Positions 1 through 8,395 of a stretch of 64,000 bases of DNA are shown one piece after another. The translations under genes were made by a program, and so were the position numbers. This stretch comes from JAIOSM01 sp023143455. GTDB taxonomy: Bacteria; Desulfobacterota; Desulfobacteria; Desulfobacterales; Desulfobacteraceae. The stretch spans positions 1 through 64,000 of the forward strand of contig DAOVTW010000006.1 in the NCBI GenBank assembly GCA_030632885.1, written 5' to 3'. The notes under the pieces are model-generated. The model saw only the letters and a list, made by a program, of their open reading frames with translations. It did no database searches and had not been told where the DNA came from. The first letter of the stretch is position 1. Every line of letters begins with the position of its first letter.

Positions 1-736
1 AAACTAAAGGCAGAGGAAAGCTTGGCCCACCAGGAAAAATAAGTGTTCCAATTAAGGATGTTTGGTTATACCCACTCAATAAGCATTTCAAATCTTTGTT
101 GAAAAAATAATCACTGAAGTGCTTGACCGAATATTTACAAAAAAATAATGTGCCGATCCCTGCAAGTATTCCGCCAGCGAATGTTCTGAAACCAATGCCA
201 ATGTTATTTTTTATATAAAATCCGAACATTGCAATATTGGTAGCAGAGCTTCTTGATTCTGCCCGTCCAACCTTTCTATTTGTAGGATCATACATGTATT
301 CTACCTGAGCAACTTTATCATCATCCAAAATACTGTAAATCAGTTCATGCTTTTGATAACAATAATATCCGGTTAATAATGCGGGTAAAAGAAAAACTAA
401 AAGGGCAATTATAAAATAGATAAGATTCTGTCTTAAAGCTTTTGGGAACCCCATGGATAAAAATTCAATGATTTTGGAAAGCAATGGGTTATGGTATTTA
501 TAAATATATTTATGCCCTTCAAGAGCCATTGAATGAAGGTAATCTACAAGAGCAGGGCTATATTCTCTGCTCAATGACAGGGCATAATGGTTACAAATTT
601 GTCTGTATAAAAAGGGAAGTCTTAAAGCTCTTTTTGACTGGATTCTTTTTAAAGAAACCTTCTCAAGCGCTTTTATAATTTCATTAAACTCATCCCATAA
701 TTCCCTGTTTTGTTGTTCAAAATGCTCCTGGCGCAC
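1..736 (-). CDS. SpoIIM-family integral membrane protein, partial (runs off window)
   Basis: The reading frame is open from a GTG at 736 to the window edge, about 245 codons. The GTG lies 1 nt after the RDD stop and is preceded by an AAGGAA ribosome site. The N-terminal third is soluble and helical. A membrane segment follows near residues 105-120, then a stretch with FYIKNNIGIGFRTFAGGI, which matches the conserved core of SpoIIM-like proteins. Family members often sit beside RDD, MoxR and DUF58 genes, and the RDD neighbour fits that. After the GIGTLFF motif the translation stops resembling the family: the expected second membrane hairpin is missing and the sequence becomes polar. The 3' part may therefore be frameshifted or replaced. 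Function in vegetative bacteria is not established. Confidence 0.6.
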   Translation of the reverse strand, partial: MRQEHFEQQNRELWDEFNEIIKALEKVSLKRIQSKRALRLPFLYRQICNHYALSLSREYSPALVDYLHSMALEGHKYIYKYHNPLLSKIIEFLSMGFPKALRQNLIYFIIALLVFLLPALLTGYYCYQKHELIYSILDDDKVAQVEYMYDPTNRKVGRAESRSSATNIAMFGFYIKNNIGIGFRTFAGGILAGIGTLFFCKYSVKHFSDYFFNKDLKCLLSGYNQTSLIGTLIFPGGPSFPLPLV

Positions 737-737
737 T

Positions 738-1421
738 TTATTTTCCTTTAGCCAACCAATTGGCATACGCATAAAGTTCATTGACTGCTTTGCTTCCACG
801 TTTACCAGTTACCCCATATAGAATTTGCGCAAGCTCAATACAGCGTTCTTTTGATAGGATCTGATGTCGTTCTGCAAAATCAAGGATCGTTTGTTGTTCA
901 TTAATTCTAAGATCTGCTGGTGGTGGCTTTGCTTTGCACTTAATTATCTTTTTAAGTTTTTTAGAGTTTTCTTTATAGACTACAAGAGTCCCTGCTGCCA
1001 TATCTCCAAGTCGTTTAAACTCAGAGTTCAACAACATTGATATCAAGCCAGTGCAATAAAAAAGAGGAAAAAAATCAGCCGCTCGTAAAAAATTTCTAAG
1101 AATTGATGAAACAAAATAAACAGGAGTCCCGTTATCATGCACCACACAAAGCCCTACAGCTTTTTTACCAGGTGTTGCACCTAAATATACTTCAAAAATA
1201 ACAGGGTAAAACTATTCCATCAAAAAACTCAAAACCAGTATTATTCCCATACCAGCTTTGCCAAAATATCCAAGTAATGAAGAAAGGGCTATCATAACCC
1301 CGATGCGGATAAAAAAATCTATCAGCCAGGCATAAGCCCGAGCCAAAGGTCCTGCGGCTTTCAGTTTAAGAACAATTCCTTCTGGAGTTTCGTAATTTAA
1401 AGCAGTATCAAGCTTATCCAT
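738..1421 (-). pseudogene. RDD family membrane protein interrupted by an in-frame amber codon
   Basis: Two open segments, 1421-1212 and a downstream part ending at 738, lie in one frame and are separated only by a TAG at 1212-1214. Read through, the product is about 227 aa: an RDD start (GPLARAYAWLIDFFIR), two membrane segments, the conserved ATPGKKAVGL motif just after the stop, and a third hydrophobic segment. The stop falls in FLME-stop-FYPVIFE, where RDD proteins commonly carry an aromatic residue, usually Trp, so a TGG to TAG change is the simplest explanation. RDD proteins are small multi-pass membrane proteins, some linked to ion transport. It sits between the BPSS1780-like gene and the SpoIIM-like gene. 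Alternatives are sequencing error, suppression, or pyrrolysine insertion, which is unlikely at this site. Confidence 0.75.
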
Positions 1422-1432
1422 AAAGATATGCT

Positions 1433-3124
1433 TTATTTGATGTAAAATATATCTTTATAGGCAACATATGTTGATGCAAAAAATATTGGAATAACTGCAA
1501 GCATTACAAAGAACATACCAGCAATTCCAACGAAAATGCCAATTTTGTCAAAAATCATTCCTGCCAATACAGCAATCCCACCTATAACAATACCAATAGC
1601 AACAAAAGCACCCAAACATGCAAGACTATAAACTAAAAATGGAAAGGCATTACTAAAACATGCTCTGAAACTCATTTTTGCTGCATAAAATACTGAAGCC
1701 TGATTTATTGATATTAAAGCTGGTCCAAAATAATAAGCCATCATAATAGGAAGTGTAATAAGCATCATAACAAGGATTATAAAGATAATAATTAACGGTG
1801 AAATATTGGTAAACGCAGAAAAAATAGCAGGATCAGAAAAATTCATTGAACCTGATGTCATTGAAAAAAATATAACTACACCTATTATTGCCATTAAGCC
1901 AAAGATTGCCAGCGTTACAATTGAATAAAGCAGACCAAATAAAATTAATTGACCAGCATTGTTTGAAAATCCGGCGAAAACGTGACCTATTCGATAATTA
2001 CCGCCTTCAGCCTGTTCTTTTGTTCCAAGCATAAATCCTGCCATAAAAACCGGATTAAATAAATTGGTTGCAATAGCTCCAAGCAAAGGTATAAAGCTTG
2101 CGATTGCCATAACAAGAAAAAATACAAATACTGAAGTAATCCATGCAAACGGGTTCCGTTTAAAAAAAGTAAACCCACCAATCAACCAATTAAGTCCATT
2201 TTTCAAAGGAAGCTTCTGGGGATATACAAAATTGCTCTTATTGCTTATGTCATCATCCTCTTGGGTAAGTTTTGCAAGAGGTGCTGCATATGGATTTTCC
2301 GGTGGTGCCTTGGCCAATAATTCAGTATTTTCCATCTCAAATAATTTAGAATGGTCATCTAATGTAACGATTTCTTCAATATCGTCAAACTCATAGTCAG
2401 GGTCATACTCCATCTCAGATTCAGGTTCAATCTCAGGGTCAGCCCCCACAATTTCATATTCTGTTTCAAATCCGACTTCTGACTCTACCTCTGACTCATC
2501 CTCTGACTCATCCTCTGACTCATCCTCCACTATTTCAAACTCAGGTTCTGGTTCCTGTTCAAACTCAGGTAGTGGCGCATATCCAAGGGTTGGTTCGTCT
2601 TCATAATCCTCCGGATCAGGTACAACTTCCTTTGAATCATTTTCCATTGTTAACGACGGTTGTGAAAGACTCTCTGGCATACCAGATTCTTCACTATCAG
2701 GCTCAGGCGGTGATACGTATTCAACTTCTGGTGCATATTCTGGCTCTGGCTCATCCACATACTCAGTTTCCGAGTCATCTACATACTCGGATTCTGATTC
2801 ATCTGTGTATTCGGATTCTTGTTGAGGTACATATCCAGGCGGAGGTCCGAACTCCATAGGCACTGGTTCAAACCCTTCTGGAAAAACTTCTTCTATGTCA
2901 ACAAATGCACCAGAATTTAGAAATCCATCTTCTACTTTCTGACAAACCTCCCAAGGCGCATTCTTTTTAACAATCGTTCTTTTCTTGGAAAACATTATTT
3001 TTATTTTTTCAACATCTACTTTAAATATCGAAGCTAATCTTTCCTGAACTAAGCTTAAGGTAGCCTGTTCATGTATTGCTCCTTTAAAAATAACGTTGAA
3101 TTTTCTTTCGTCCATATCTTCCAC
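1433..3124 (-). CDS. BPSS1780-like membrane protein with long acidic linker
   Basis: The product is about 563 aa in three parts. Residues 1-85 form a small basic-acidic domain. Residues about 90-270 are a low-complexity linker extremely rich in Glu, Asp, Ser and Pro with repeated ESE, EPE and EYV patterns. From about residue 300 there is a membrane domain with roughly six hydrophobic segments that begins NGLNWLIGGFTFFKRNP; this resembles the BPSS1780 family of uncharacterised membrane proteins. The GTG at 3124 has GAGG at good spacing; an ATG at 3115 is possible but has poor spacing. The stop is 11 nt from the RDD start, so the two are probably cotranscribed. Function is unknown. The linker could place the N-terminal domain well away from the membrane. 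Confidence 0.65.
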   Translation of the reverse strand: MEDMDERKFNVIFKGAIHEQATLSLVQERLASIFKVDVEKIKIMFSKKRTIVKKNAPWEVCQKVEDGFLNSGAFVDIEEVFPEGFEPVPMEFGPPPGYVPQQESEYTDESESEYVDDSETEYVDEPEPEYAPEVEYVSPPEPDSEESGMPESLSQPSLTMENDSKEVVPDPEDYEDEPTLGYAPLPEFEQEPEPEFEIVEDESEDESEDESEVESEVGFETEYEIVGADPEIEPESEMEYDPDYEFDDIEEIVTLDDHSKLFEMENTELLAKAPPENPYAAPLAKLTQEDDDISNKSNFVYPQKLPLKNGLNWLIGGFTFFKRNPFAWITSVFVFFLVMAIASFIPLLGAIATNLFNPVFMAGFMLGTKEQAEGGNYRIGHVFAGFSNNAGQLILFGLLYSIVTLAIFGLMAIIGVVIFFSMTSGSMNFSDPAIFSAFTNISPLIIIFIILVMMLITLPIMMAYYFGPALISINQASVFYAAKMSFRACFSNAFPFLVYSLACLGAFVAIGIVIGGIAVLAGMIFDKIGIFVGIAGMFFVMLAVIPIFFASTYVAYKDIFYIK

Positions 3125-3288
3125 ATTTACCTCAGCAAAAATTATGCATTGCTCCTACCAGATCTATTATGGTAGAAATATTTTAAGTATTATTACTTGA
3201 GTATCTATTTGTCATAAAAAAGTCAATATTAAAACAAAAAGTTATCTGGATACACAAATTTAAAAATAATATTAACAAAAAATGTTTT

Positions 3289-4305
3289 TCATAAGAAAAG
3301 ATTCTGGTTTGGTTTTTTGGAAATTTCAGGTGAATTTTGAAAAATTTTATCAATACTATTTCTGATTTCGTCCATTGTAGTATTGTAAAGAAGCTTTTTG
3401 TTTATTGAATGACTGAACTTAAAGTTTGCTGAAAAATATGGTGCCCATTTTTTAAAGAATTTTACTCCGATGAAATCTCCATAATGTTTTAAAAGCAAAT
3501 CTGTCATTCTAATAGCAGTATGATGATATATATTATCATAACTTTTAAGTTGATTTGTCCACTTTGCAAATATCCAAGGTTTTGCAATTGCAAGTCTTCC
3601 TATAGAAACACCATCACATGAGGTTTCACTGACCATTTTCTTCATATCTGCATGACTTAAAATATTACCATTGCCGAACACAGGTATATTAACTGCCTTT
3701 TTTACAATTGTAATATATTCCCATTTTGGAGGACGGGTTCTTCTATCAGGTGCAATGCGCGGATGGAAAACCAAAAGATCAGCTCCGGCATTTTCAAATC
3801 TTTTTGCCATTGACTCTACCATAGCAGTATTATCTTCCCAGCCAATTCTGAATTTAACAAAAACTGGGATTGATACAGCACTTTTTACCTGTTCTACAAT
3901 TTTTACAGCGATATCAGGTGTTTTTAATAAAGCTGCGCCACAACCTTTTTTACATATAGCAGCCACAGAACATCCGAAATTGAGATCCACACCAAAAAAA
4001 CCCTCCTGCTCTATCCTTTTTGCTGCTTTTGCCATGTCTAAGGAGTCAGATCCAAATATTTGGCATACAAGATGAGGTAGTTCCTGTCGTCTAAACTTGA
4101 AAACGTGAGATACTTCAGGATTTTCATGGGGGACAGCTTTTGCATTGCACATACCAGTAAAAAGCAAACCTGCACCACCAAACTCTGAAACAAGTTCTCT
4201 TAACGCAATATGACCAAGACCTGCCATGGGAGCTAAAAACAATCTGTTTTCAACTACCTTTCCATCAATTTGAAGACTTTTTACAGTTTTTATTTTTTTT
4301 ATCAT
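3289..4305 (-). CDS. tRNA-dihydrouridine synthase family protein
   Basis: A 338-aa FMN-dependent TIM-barrel protein of the Dus family, which reduces uridines in tRNA. Visible signatures are the N-terminal LAPMAG motif (residues about 25-30), VDLNFGCSV around the catalytic Cys region, KFRIGW, a FHPR segment where most members have HGR, and GNGNILS followed by GVSIGRLAIAKPWIF for phosphate binding. NFGCSV departs from the usual N-x-GCP. Length is normal for a bacterial Dus. The site specificity (DusA, B or C type) cannot be assigned from this reading. It stands alone between the membrane-protein group and the restriction operon, with a 33-nt gap to the HNH gene upstream. Confidence 0.85.
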   Translation of the reverse strand: MIKKIKTVKSLQIDGKVVENRLFLAPMAGLGHIALRELVSEFGGAGLLFTGMCNAKAVPHENPEVSHVFKFRRQELPHLVCQIFGSDSLDMAKAAKRIEQEGFFGVDLNFGCSVAAICKKGCGAALLKTPDIAVKIVEQVKSAVSIPVFVKFRIGWEDNTAMVESMAKRFENAGADLLVFHPRIAPDRRTRPPKWEYITIVKKAVNIPVFGNGNILSHADMKKMVSETSCDGVSIGRLAIAKPWIFAKWTNQLKSYDNIYHHTAIRMTDLLLKHYGDFIGVKFFKKWAPYFSANFKFSHSINKKLLYNTTMDEIRNSIDKIFQNSPEISKKPNQNLFL

Positions 4306-4338
4306 AATATAGATACTTTTGATATGTAAAAAATCATA

Positions 4339-5391
4339 TTAATTAAATAGTCCTATATTATAACATGCTTCCAAATATGGTTTTCGTAAAAAATTTGTAT
4401 CTGAATAAGGATGTTTCCCTGCTTCTTTGTTTTTAATTTTATAAAATTCTATAGCTGTTTTACCATAGTTTTCACACTCATCCATTATTTGGCTAAACCA
4501 ATATTTACCATCCGCACCTGCACAAAACGATTTATATCTTTTAGTAATTCCAAACAGATCATCCCATGTTTTTATCTCTTCTGATACTTCTTCAGGCATG
4601 AATGCAATTTCAATATCTTCTTGTTTGAGGTTTATGATTGTTTGAGTATCAAAAGAAATCGATATCTCTATATTCTGAGAGGATTGGTCGTATAAATAAA
4701 ATGCTTTTCGCCTTGCTCCTGTCTTGTGGAGCGGGTCTTTAGCTCCTTTGTTAGAACTGTTACATTTGTGACATATCGGAACTAAATTTTTAAAATTAAT
4801 TGAATTAAATGGATATTTGGATTTTGGTAAATAATGATCATAGGATTCACGAGTATGAATGTATTCATTATCAAGAGAGTATAAACCACAAACAGGACAT
4901 TTGCCTGTATTGTTTATTTTTATAAAATCTTTGTAATGTTCATCAATTGTACCAATACGATTTTGTATTAATTTTAAATTAATAATACTGTCAAAAAGGC
5001 TTTTAAAAAAATTTTCCAGTACTGATTTCAACTCAGAGTGCAAAGAATCAAAGTCACTGTATAAAAAAGGTGTGTAGCCTGCTGTTCCTTTACACAAATT
5101 TTCAATTTCATTATTATCTTGATAATGTTTAGCTAAATCATTTTTTTCTGATTGATCAAAGGATTGAAAGATTTTATAAACCTGTTCAATAGGACCATAG
5201 AAGTAATCTTGAATTATACGGTCGTCATGATAAATTTCAAGAGTGATCTCTTTTATCTCATCGGGCAGTAGTTCCACGCTATATTCAACAGCAGGATCTG
5301 CCTTGCACCAGACATCATAAAAAAGCTGATCAATCCAGTCCTGAAGTTTATAAATGCTATGCTCAGGCAATAATACATAGGGGAACAGCAT
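4339..5391 (-). CDS. HNH endonuclease, PtuB-like partner of the adjacent AAA ATPase
   Basis: A 350-aa protein with a C-terminal HNH nuclease module. CPVC at residues 165-168 and CHKC at 207-210 form the zinc knuckles, DHYLPKS at 185-191 holds the HNH metal-site histidine, and NLVPICHKCN carries the central Asn. The first 150 residues are helical and unrecognised. The ATG at 5391 directly follows the intended stop of the ATPase (TAA at 5392-5394), so the two were built as a translationally coupled pair. An ATPase plus HNH nuclease is the composition of the Septu (PtuA/PtuB) anti-phage system and of accessory pairs attached to type I restriction operons. The nuclease frame is intact although its partner is frameshifted. 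Domain call is confident; Septu equivalence is inference. Confidence 0.75.
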   Translation of the reverse strand: MLFPYVLLPEHSIYKLQDWIDQLFYDVWCKADPAVEYSVELLPDEIKEITLEIYHDDRIIQDYFYGPIEQVYKIFQSFDQSEKNDLAKHYQDNNEIENLCKGTAGYTPFLYSDFDSLHSELKSVLENFFKSLFDSIINLKLIQNRIGTIDEHYKDFIKINNTGKCPVCGLYSLDNEYIHTRESYDHYLPKSKYPFNSINFKNLVPICHKCNSSNKGAKDPLHKTGARRKAFYLYDQSSQNIEISISFDTQTIINLKQEDIEIAFMPEEVSEEIKTWDDLFGITKRYKSFCAGADGKYWFSQIMDECENYGKTAIEFYKIKNKEAGKHPYSDTNFLRKPYLEACYNIGLFN

Positions 5392-6880
5392 TTATTCTTT
5401 CTCCATGCTGGTTAAGATTCTTTTAACAAAAAGCACTTTTTCTATAGAATCACCAAGCAGAACATGTTCAGGTTTGCTGTCAGAAATCATATAAGGCGTA
5501 TGCGTAGTAATTAATTAACATCTCTCTCATTGTTGTAGAGGCATGCCCTGTTTTAAAACATTTTCTTAGAGTGGAAATGAATTTTGCCCGCCAGTCAGGG
5601 TTAAAATGTGTCTCTGGTTCATCAAGGAGTATCAGGGCATTCTCCTCTCTGAAAAGCAGACTGAGACCGATAGCATGTAAAAATTGATGTTCACCGTCTG
5701 ATAATGATTTATTATAAACCGTGCCGGATATACTTTTTTTCTTCAATGCAAAATCTTTAAATCTGAAAATTCGTTCATCTGAAGGAAGTACTGGCACGGT
5801 TTCATTTACATATAAACTTGATGATTCATATAACTCGTTTTTTAAATTTTCACTCACTGAAAACAAGTTTAAGGTAAGAAGTATTTGAAAGGTCTTAAAA
5901 AGATCAATTGGATTGCCAAAGTGAAGATTAAATGCTTCTTTGGTTGCTGCATTTACCTTATAATCCAGATACAATATCTGTGAAGCATAATCATAATACT
6001 GACAAGTTGAGCATTTTTTCAATTTATCAATTGCAGTTTGCAATTGCTGAGTAATTTTTAGTGTCCTGTATATTTTTCCAAACTCATCTTCATTCTCTTC
6101 TAAAAGAGTTTTCGGGAAATCTTCATCAAATGATTTTATATGTGTACGAATTATTATACGAAAAGTCTTTATATCTTCAATGCCCAACTCTTGCTCAAAA
6201 GGTTCTAATATTTCCTTATCTTGTAATAATAAGTTACTCAGAAGTACAGCCTGACTGAAATCATTATCAAGAAAAACAAGCCTTCCCTCGGGTTGTGTAC
6301 TATAGCCGGTTTGATTTTTAATGCTGTCTATATATTCATCATGATGAATAAATCTCATTTTAAAAAATGGCAGGCTGAGAATTTCATTCTGCCCCGAAAA
6401 ATAACCGATTATATATAATGGTAAAAATTTCTTGATTTCAATACTTGAAAGTTTAGTTTCCCTTGTATCCTCAAAATCTCCCCGGTTTTTCCAATGTACT
6501 TCCGGCTCCTTTTGACTCTCTTTTTTAATCAATATACGGGCGTTTGAAATTTGTCTGTCCAATGAAAAAGGGAAGAAATATTCTATTTCAAAGGCATCAG
6601 GTGCTGCAAGTTCAGCCCTGAAACCATTTGGATTTGCCTCTTCATCGTACTCAAAATTATCAGGGCGGTAATCTAAATGACAGCACTCTATATGATAAAA
6701 TATTGATGCCAGTGCTTCTAAGATATTAGATTTACCACTTCCATTGCGACCTGCAATTACATACGGATTAAACTCATCAATTTTATCAAAATTTAATTCT
6801 TTTAAAAATCGAATTTCAAAACCCGGTTGAAAGCTTCTAAAACCTTTTGGATTATCAATTTTTAATCGAATCAGTTTCAA
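5392..6880 (-). pseudogene. Restriction-system-associated AAA/ABC-type ATPase, frameshifted by 4-bp duplication
   Basis: SMC/RecF-type ATPase. Walker A GRNGSGKS is at residues 44-51, an ABC-like signature LSDGEHQFLHAIGLS precedes Walker B LILLDEPETHFNP. It starts with TTG at 6880, immediately after the hsdS stop, with AAGGGGAT upstream. The present frame ends at 5480 after an atypical tail (LINYYAYALYDF). The sequence shows TTAATTAA at 5511-5518. Removing one TTAA unit restores LITTHTPYMISDSKPEHVLL, the expected H-loop, and the frame then runs to a TAA at 5392 directly before the HNH start. So a 4-bp tandem duplication removed the H-loop histidine and the last 30 or so residues. The ATPase is probably inactive, unless the tract is a reversible switch or an assembly error. 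Confidence 0.85.
5511..5518. repeat. Tandem 4-bp duplication TTAATTAA causing the ATPase frameshift
   Basis: Two adjacent TTAA units. One unit keeps the ATPase frame open through a conserved H-loop to a stop abutting the next gene; two units close it after about 11 further residues. Both readings were translated by hand. Confidence 0.85.
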
Positions 6881-8395
6881 TTATATCCCCTTTAAAACAA
6901 TCTCTTTTTTATCTTCATCAAAGGATTGTGACAGCATCGGCTCTTTATCTTCCAGCATCATGAAAATTATGTCTTTAATCTCATCATATGTTGGCATCTC
7001 TTTAAAATCAGCTTTTTCCAAATCATCCCAAAGTTCATTAAAGTTAAAGGGATTTCCCTTTTTACTTTTAATAATGTTTAATAGTTCCTGTTTTGAAAAT
7101 GGTTTTTGAACTATAGCTTGACCTTCCATTTTCATAGAAGGTATTGTCATGTTGATACTACCAGTGATTGACTGTGATTCTTTTTTTACTGGGATTTTGC
7201 TCAAATCCAGCTCTCCTTTAAAAGCACGTTGGCTTAATGCACCATAAAGGTTTTCCAACTCTGTAAGGCTTTGTTGGTATTTTGATTTTATGGATTCTAC
7301 TTTTTTTAATATTTGTGCAAATTTGTTTTGGAGGGTAATGGGAGGAAGAGGTATAGATGTGGCTTTTAGCTTAACCCCAGTTAAATGTGGTATAGTTGCC
7401 TTACTAGTAACATTTTTAAACCCATTTCGAAGTGAATAAAAAAGCATTACATATTGAATATATTCAGGAATTGCTTGATTTAAATCTAATCTCACACGGT
7501 GTAATGCTTTCTGAAAATAACAATCTTCTATACCACTTTTCCAAATAGCACAACGCCCAATTTCACCACCTTCACATATTAATAAATCACCATTATTCAA
7601 ATGGAATGTGTTTCTTTCTTTCGAATTAAAGTCCATTTTTAACAAATCATCAAAAATAAACCTAAACCATCGAACATTTGAATTTCCGATATATTTTCTT
7701 AAATGGGCTCCTGTAATGAATTTTTTATCACGCATTTTTCCAAGACGGGATTCAGAAAATGTATCAAATATTTCCTTCTCCCACCCCTTCTCATTCCTTA
7801 CCGGATCCCCAAACATCTCCAAGAATGTACTTTTCAGTAATTTGTCAAGAAACTCAATGCTCTCTTTACGTTTGGCAATTAAGTTTTCTGCGCGGGAAAG
7901 GATTGTGGCTATGCGGATTTGGTCGTCGAGGAGAGGAAGAGGGATTTTACTTTTTAAGTATCTTTCAAGTTGAAGATTGATTATACCAGTGGTCTTGTTC
8001 TGGTAACGTAGTGTCTTCTTAGATAAATGATTATAGAATAGTGTATAAAAAAAATACTTTGGACTAACTAAATCAAGATTTGGTCTTAATATAGATGTAA
8101 AGTTATTGCATAAATAGATAGAATCATCTGGATTTACAAAGAAAACAACTCTACCAACAGGTTGCGTTGGGCTTCCTCCCGATTTTTCAATAATCACATC
8201 GCCAGAGTAAAGTTTTTTTTGTTCTATTTTTTTTTGTTCTATTTTTCTGGATACAATTTTGGAATAATCAATAATTCCTAAGTTTGTAAAATTTGTTGTG
8301 CGAATAACTTTTGTCCCAGTTGAATCAATTGGATCTTTACCCCATTCACCAGTTATCTTTTTTGATAATACACTCTCAATTGTCACATATTTCAT
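6881..8395 (-). CDS. hsdS: Type I restriction enzyme specificity subunit
   Basis: A 504-aa HsdS. It has two target-recognition domains, each followed by a helical conserved region: LPLLDDQIRIATILSRAENLIAKRKESIEFLDKLLKS around residues 155-190, and LPPITLQNKFAQILKKVESIKSKYQQSLTELENLY around 350-385. These set the DNA sequence recognised by the methylase and nuclease. Beyond residue 400 it carries an extra C-terminal tail of about 100 residues, with a helix-turn-helix-like look, that is not part of the minimal HsdS. The ATG at 8395 overlaps the hsdM stop by 4 nt (ATGA), so the genes are translationally coupled. Residues about 55-70 are encoded by a 15-bp tandem repeat containing A8 and A9 runs (see the repeat entry). 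Confidence 0.92.
   Translation of the reverse strand: MKYVTIESVLSKKITGEWGKDPIDSTGTKVIRTTNFTNLGIIDYSKIVSRKIEQKKIEQKKLYSGDVIIEKSGGSPTQPVGRVVFFVNPDDSIYLCNNFTSILRPNLDLVSPKYFFYTLFYNHLSKKTLRYQNKTTGIINLQLERYLKSKIPLPLLDDQIRIATILSRAENLIAKRKESIEFLDKLLKSTFLEMFGDPVRNEKGWEKEIFDTFSESRLGKMRDKKFITGAHLRKYIGNSNVRWFRFIFDDLLKMDFNSKERNTFHLNNGDLLICEGGEIGRCAIWKSGIEDCYFQKALHRVRLDLNQAIPEYIQYVMLFYSLRNGFKNVTSKATIPHLTGVKLKATSIPLPPITLQNKFAQILKKVESIKSKYQQSLTELENLYGALSQRAFKGELDLSKIPVKKESQSITGSINMTIPSMKMEGQAIVQKPFSKQELLNIIKSKKGNPFNFNELWDDLEKADFKEMPTYDEIKDIIFMMLEDKEPMLSQSFDEDKKEIVLKGI
8213..8240. repeat. 15-bp tandem repeat with T8 and T9 homopolymers inside hsdS
   Basis: On the plus strand T8 (8213-8220) and T9 (8227-8235) are each followed by GTTCTA/GTTCT. 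In the protein this reads as repeated IEQKK. The tract lies in the first target-recognition domain. Homopolymers of this length are prone to slippage. Confidence 0.7.

Noticed and set aside
1..42. End of a plus-strand gene (reads KLKAEESLAHQEK then stop)
   Set aside because: Only 13 codons are available and the same bases are open in the SpoIIM-like frame; there is not enough evidence.
1212..1214. Pyrrolysine codon in the RDD gene
   Set aside because: No pyl genes are visible and the position carries an aromatic residue in relatives, so a nonsense change is simpler.
1212..1421. The RDD region as two separate genes
   Set aside because: Both parts share one frame, the only interruption is TAG, and the joined product matches the RDD family through the site.
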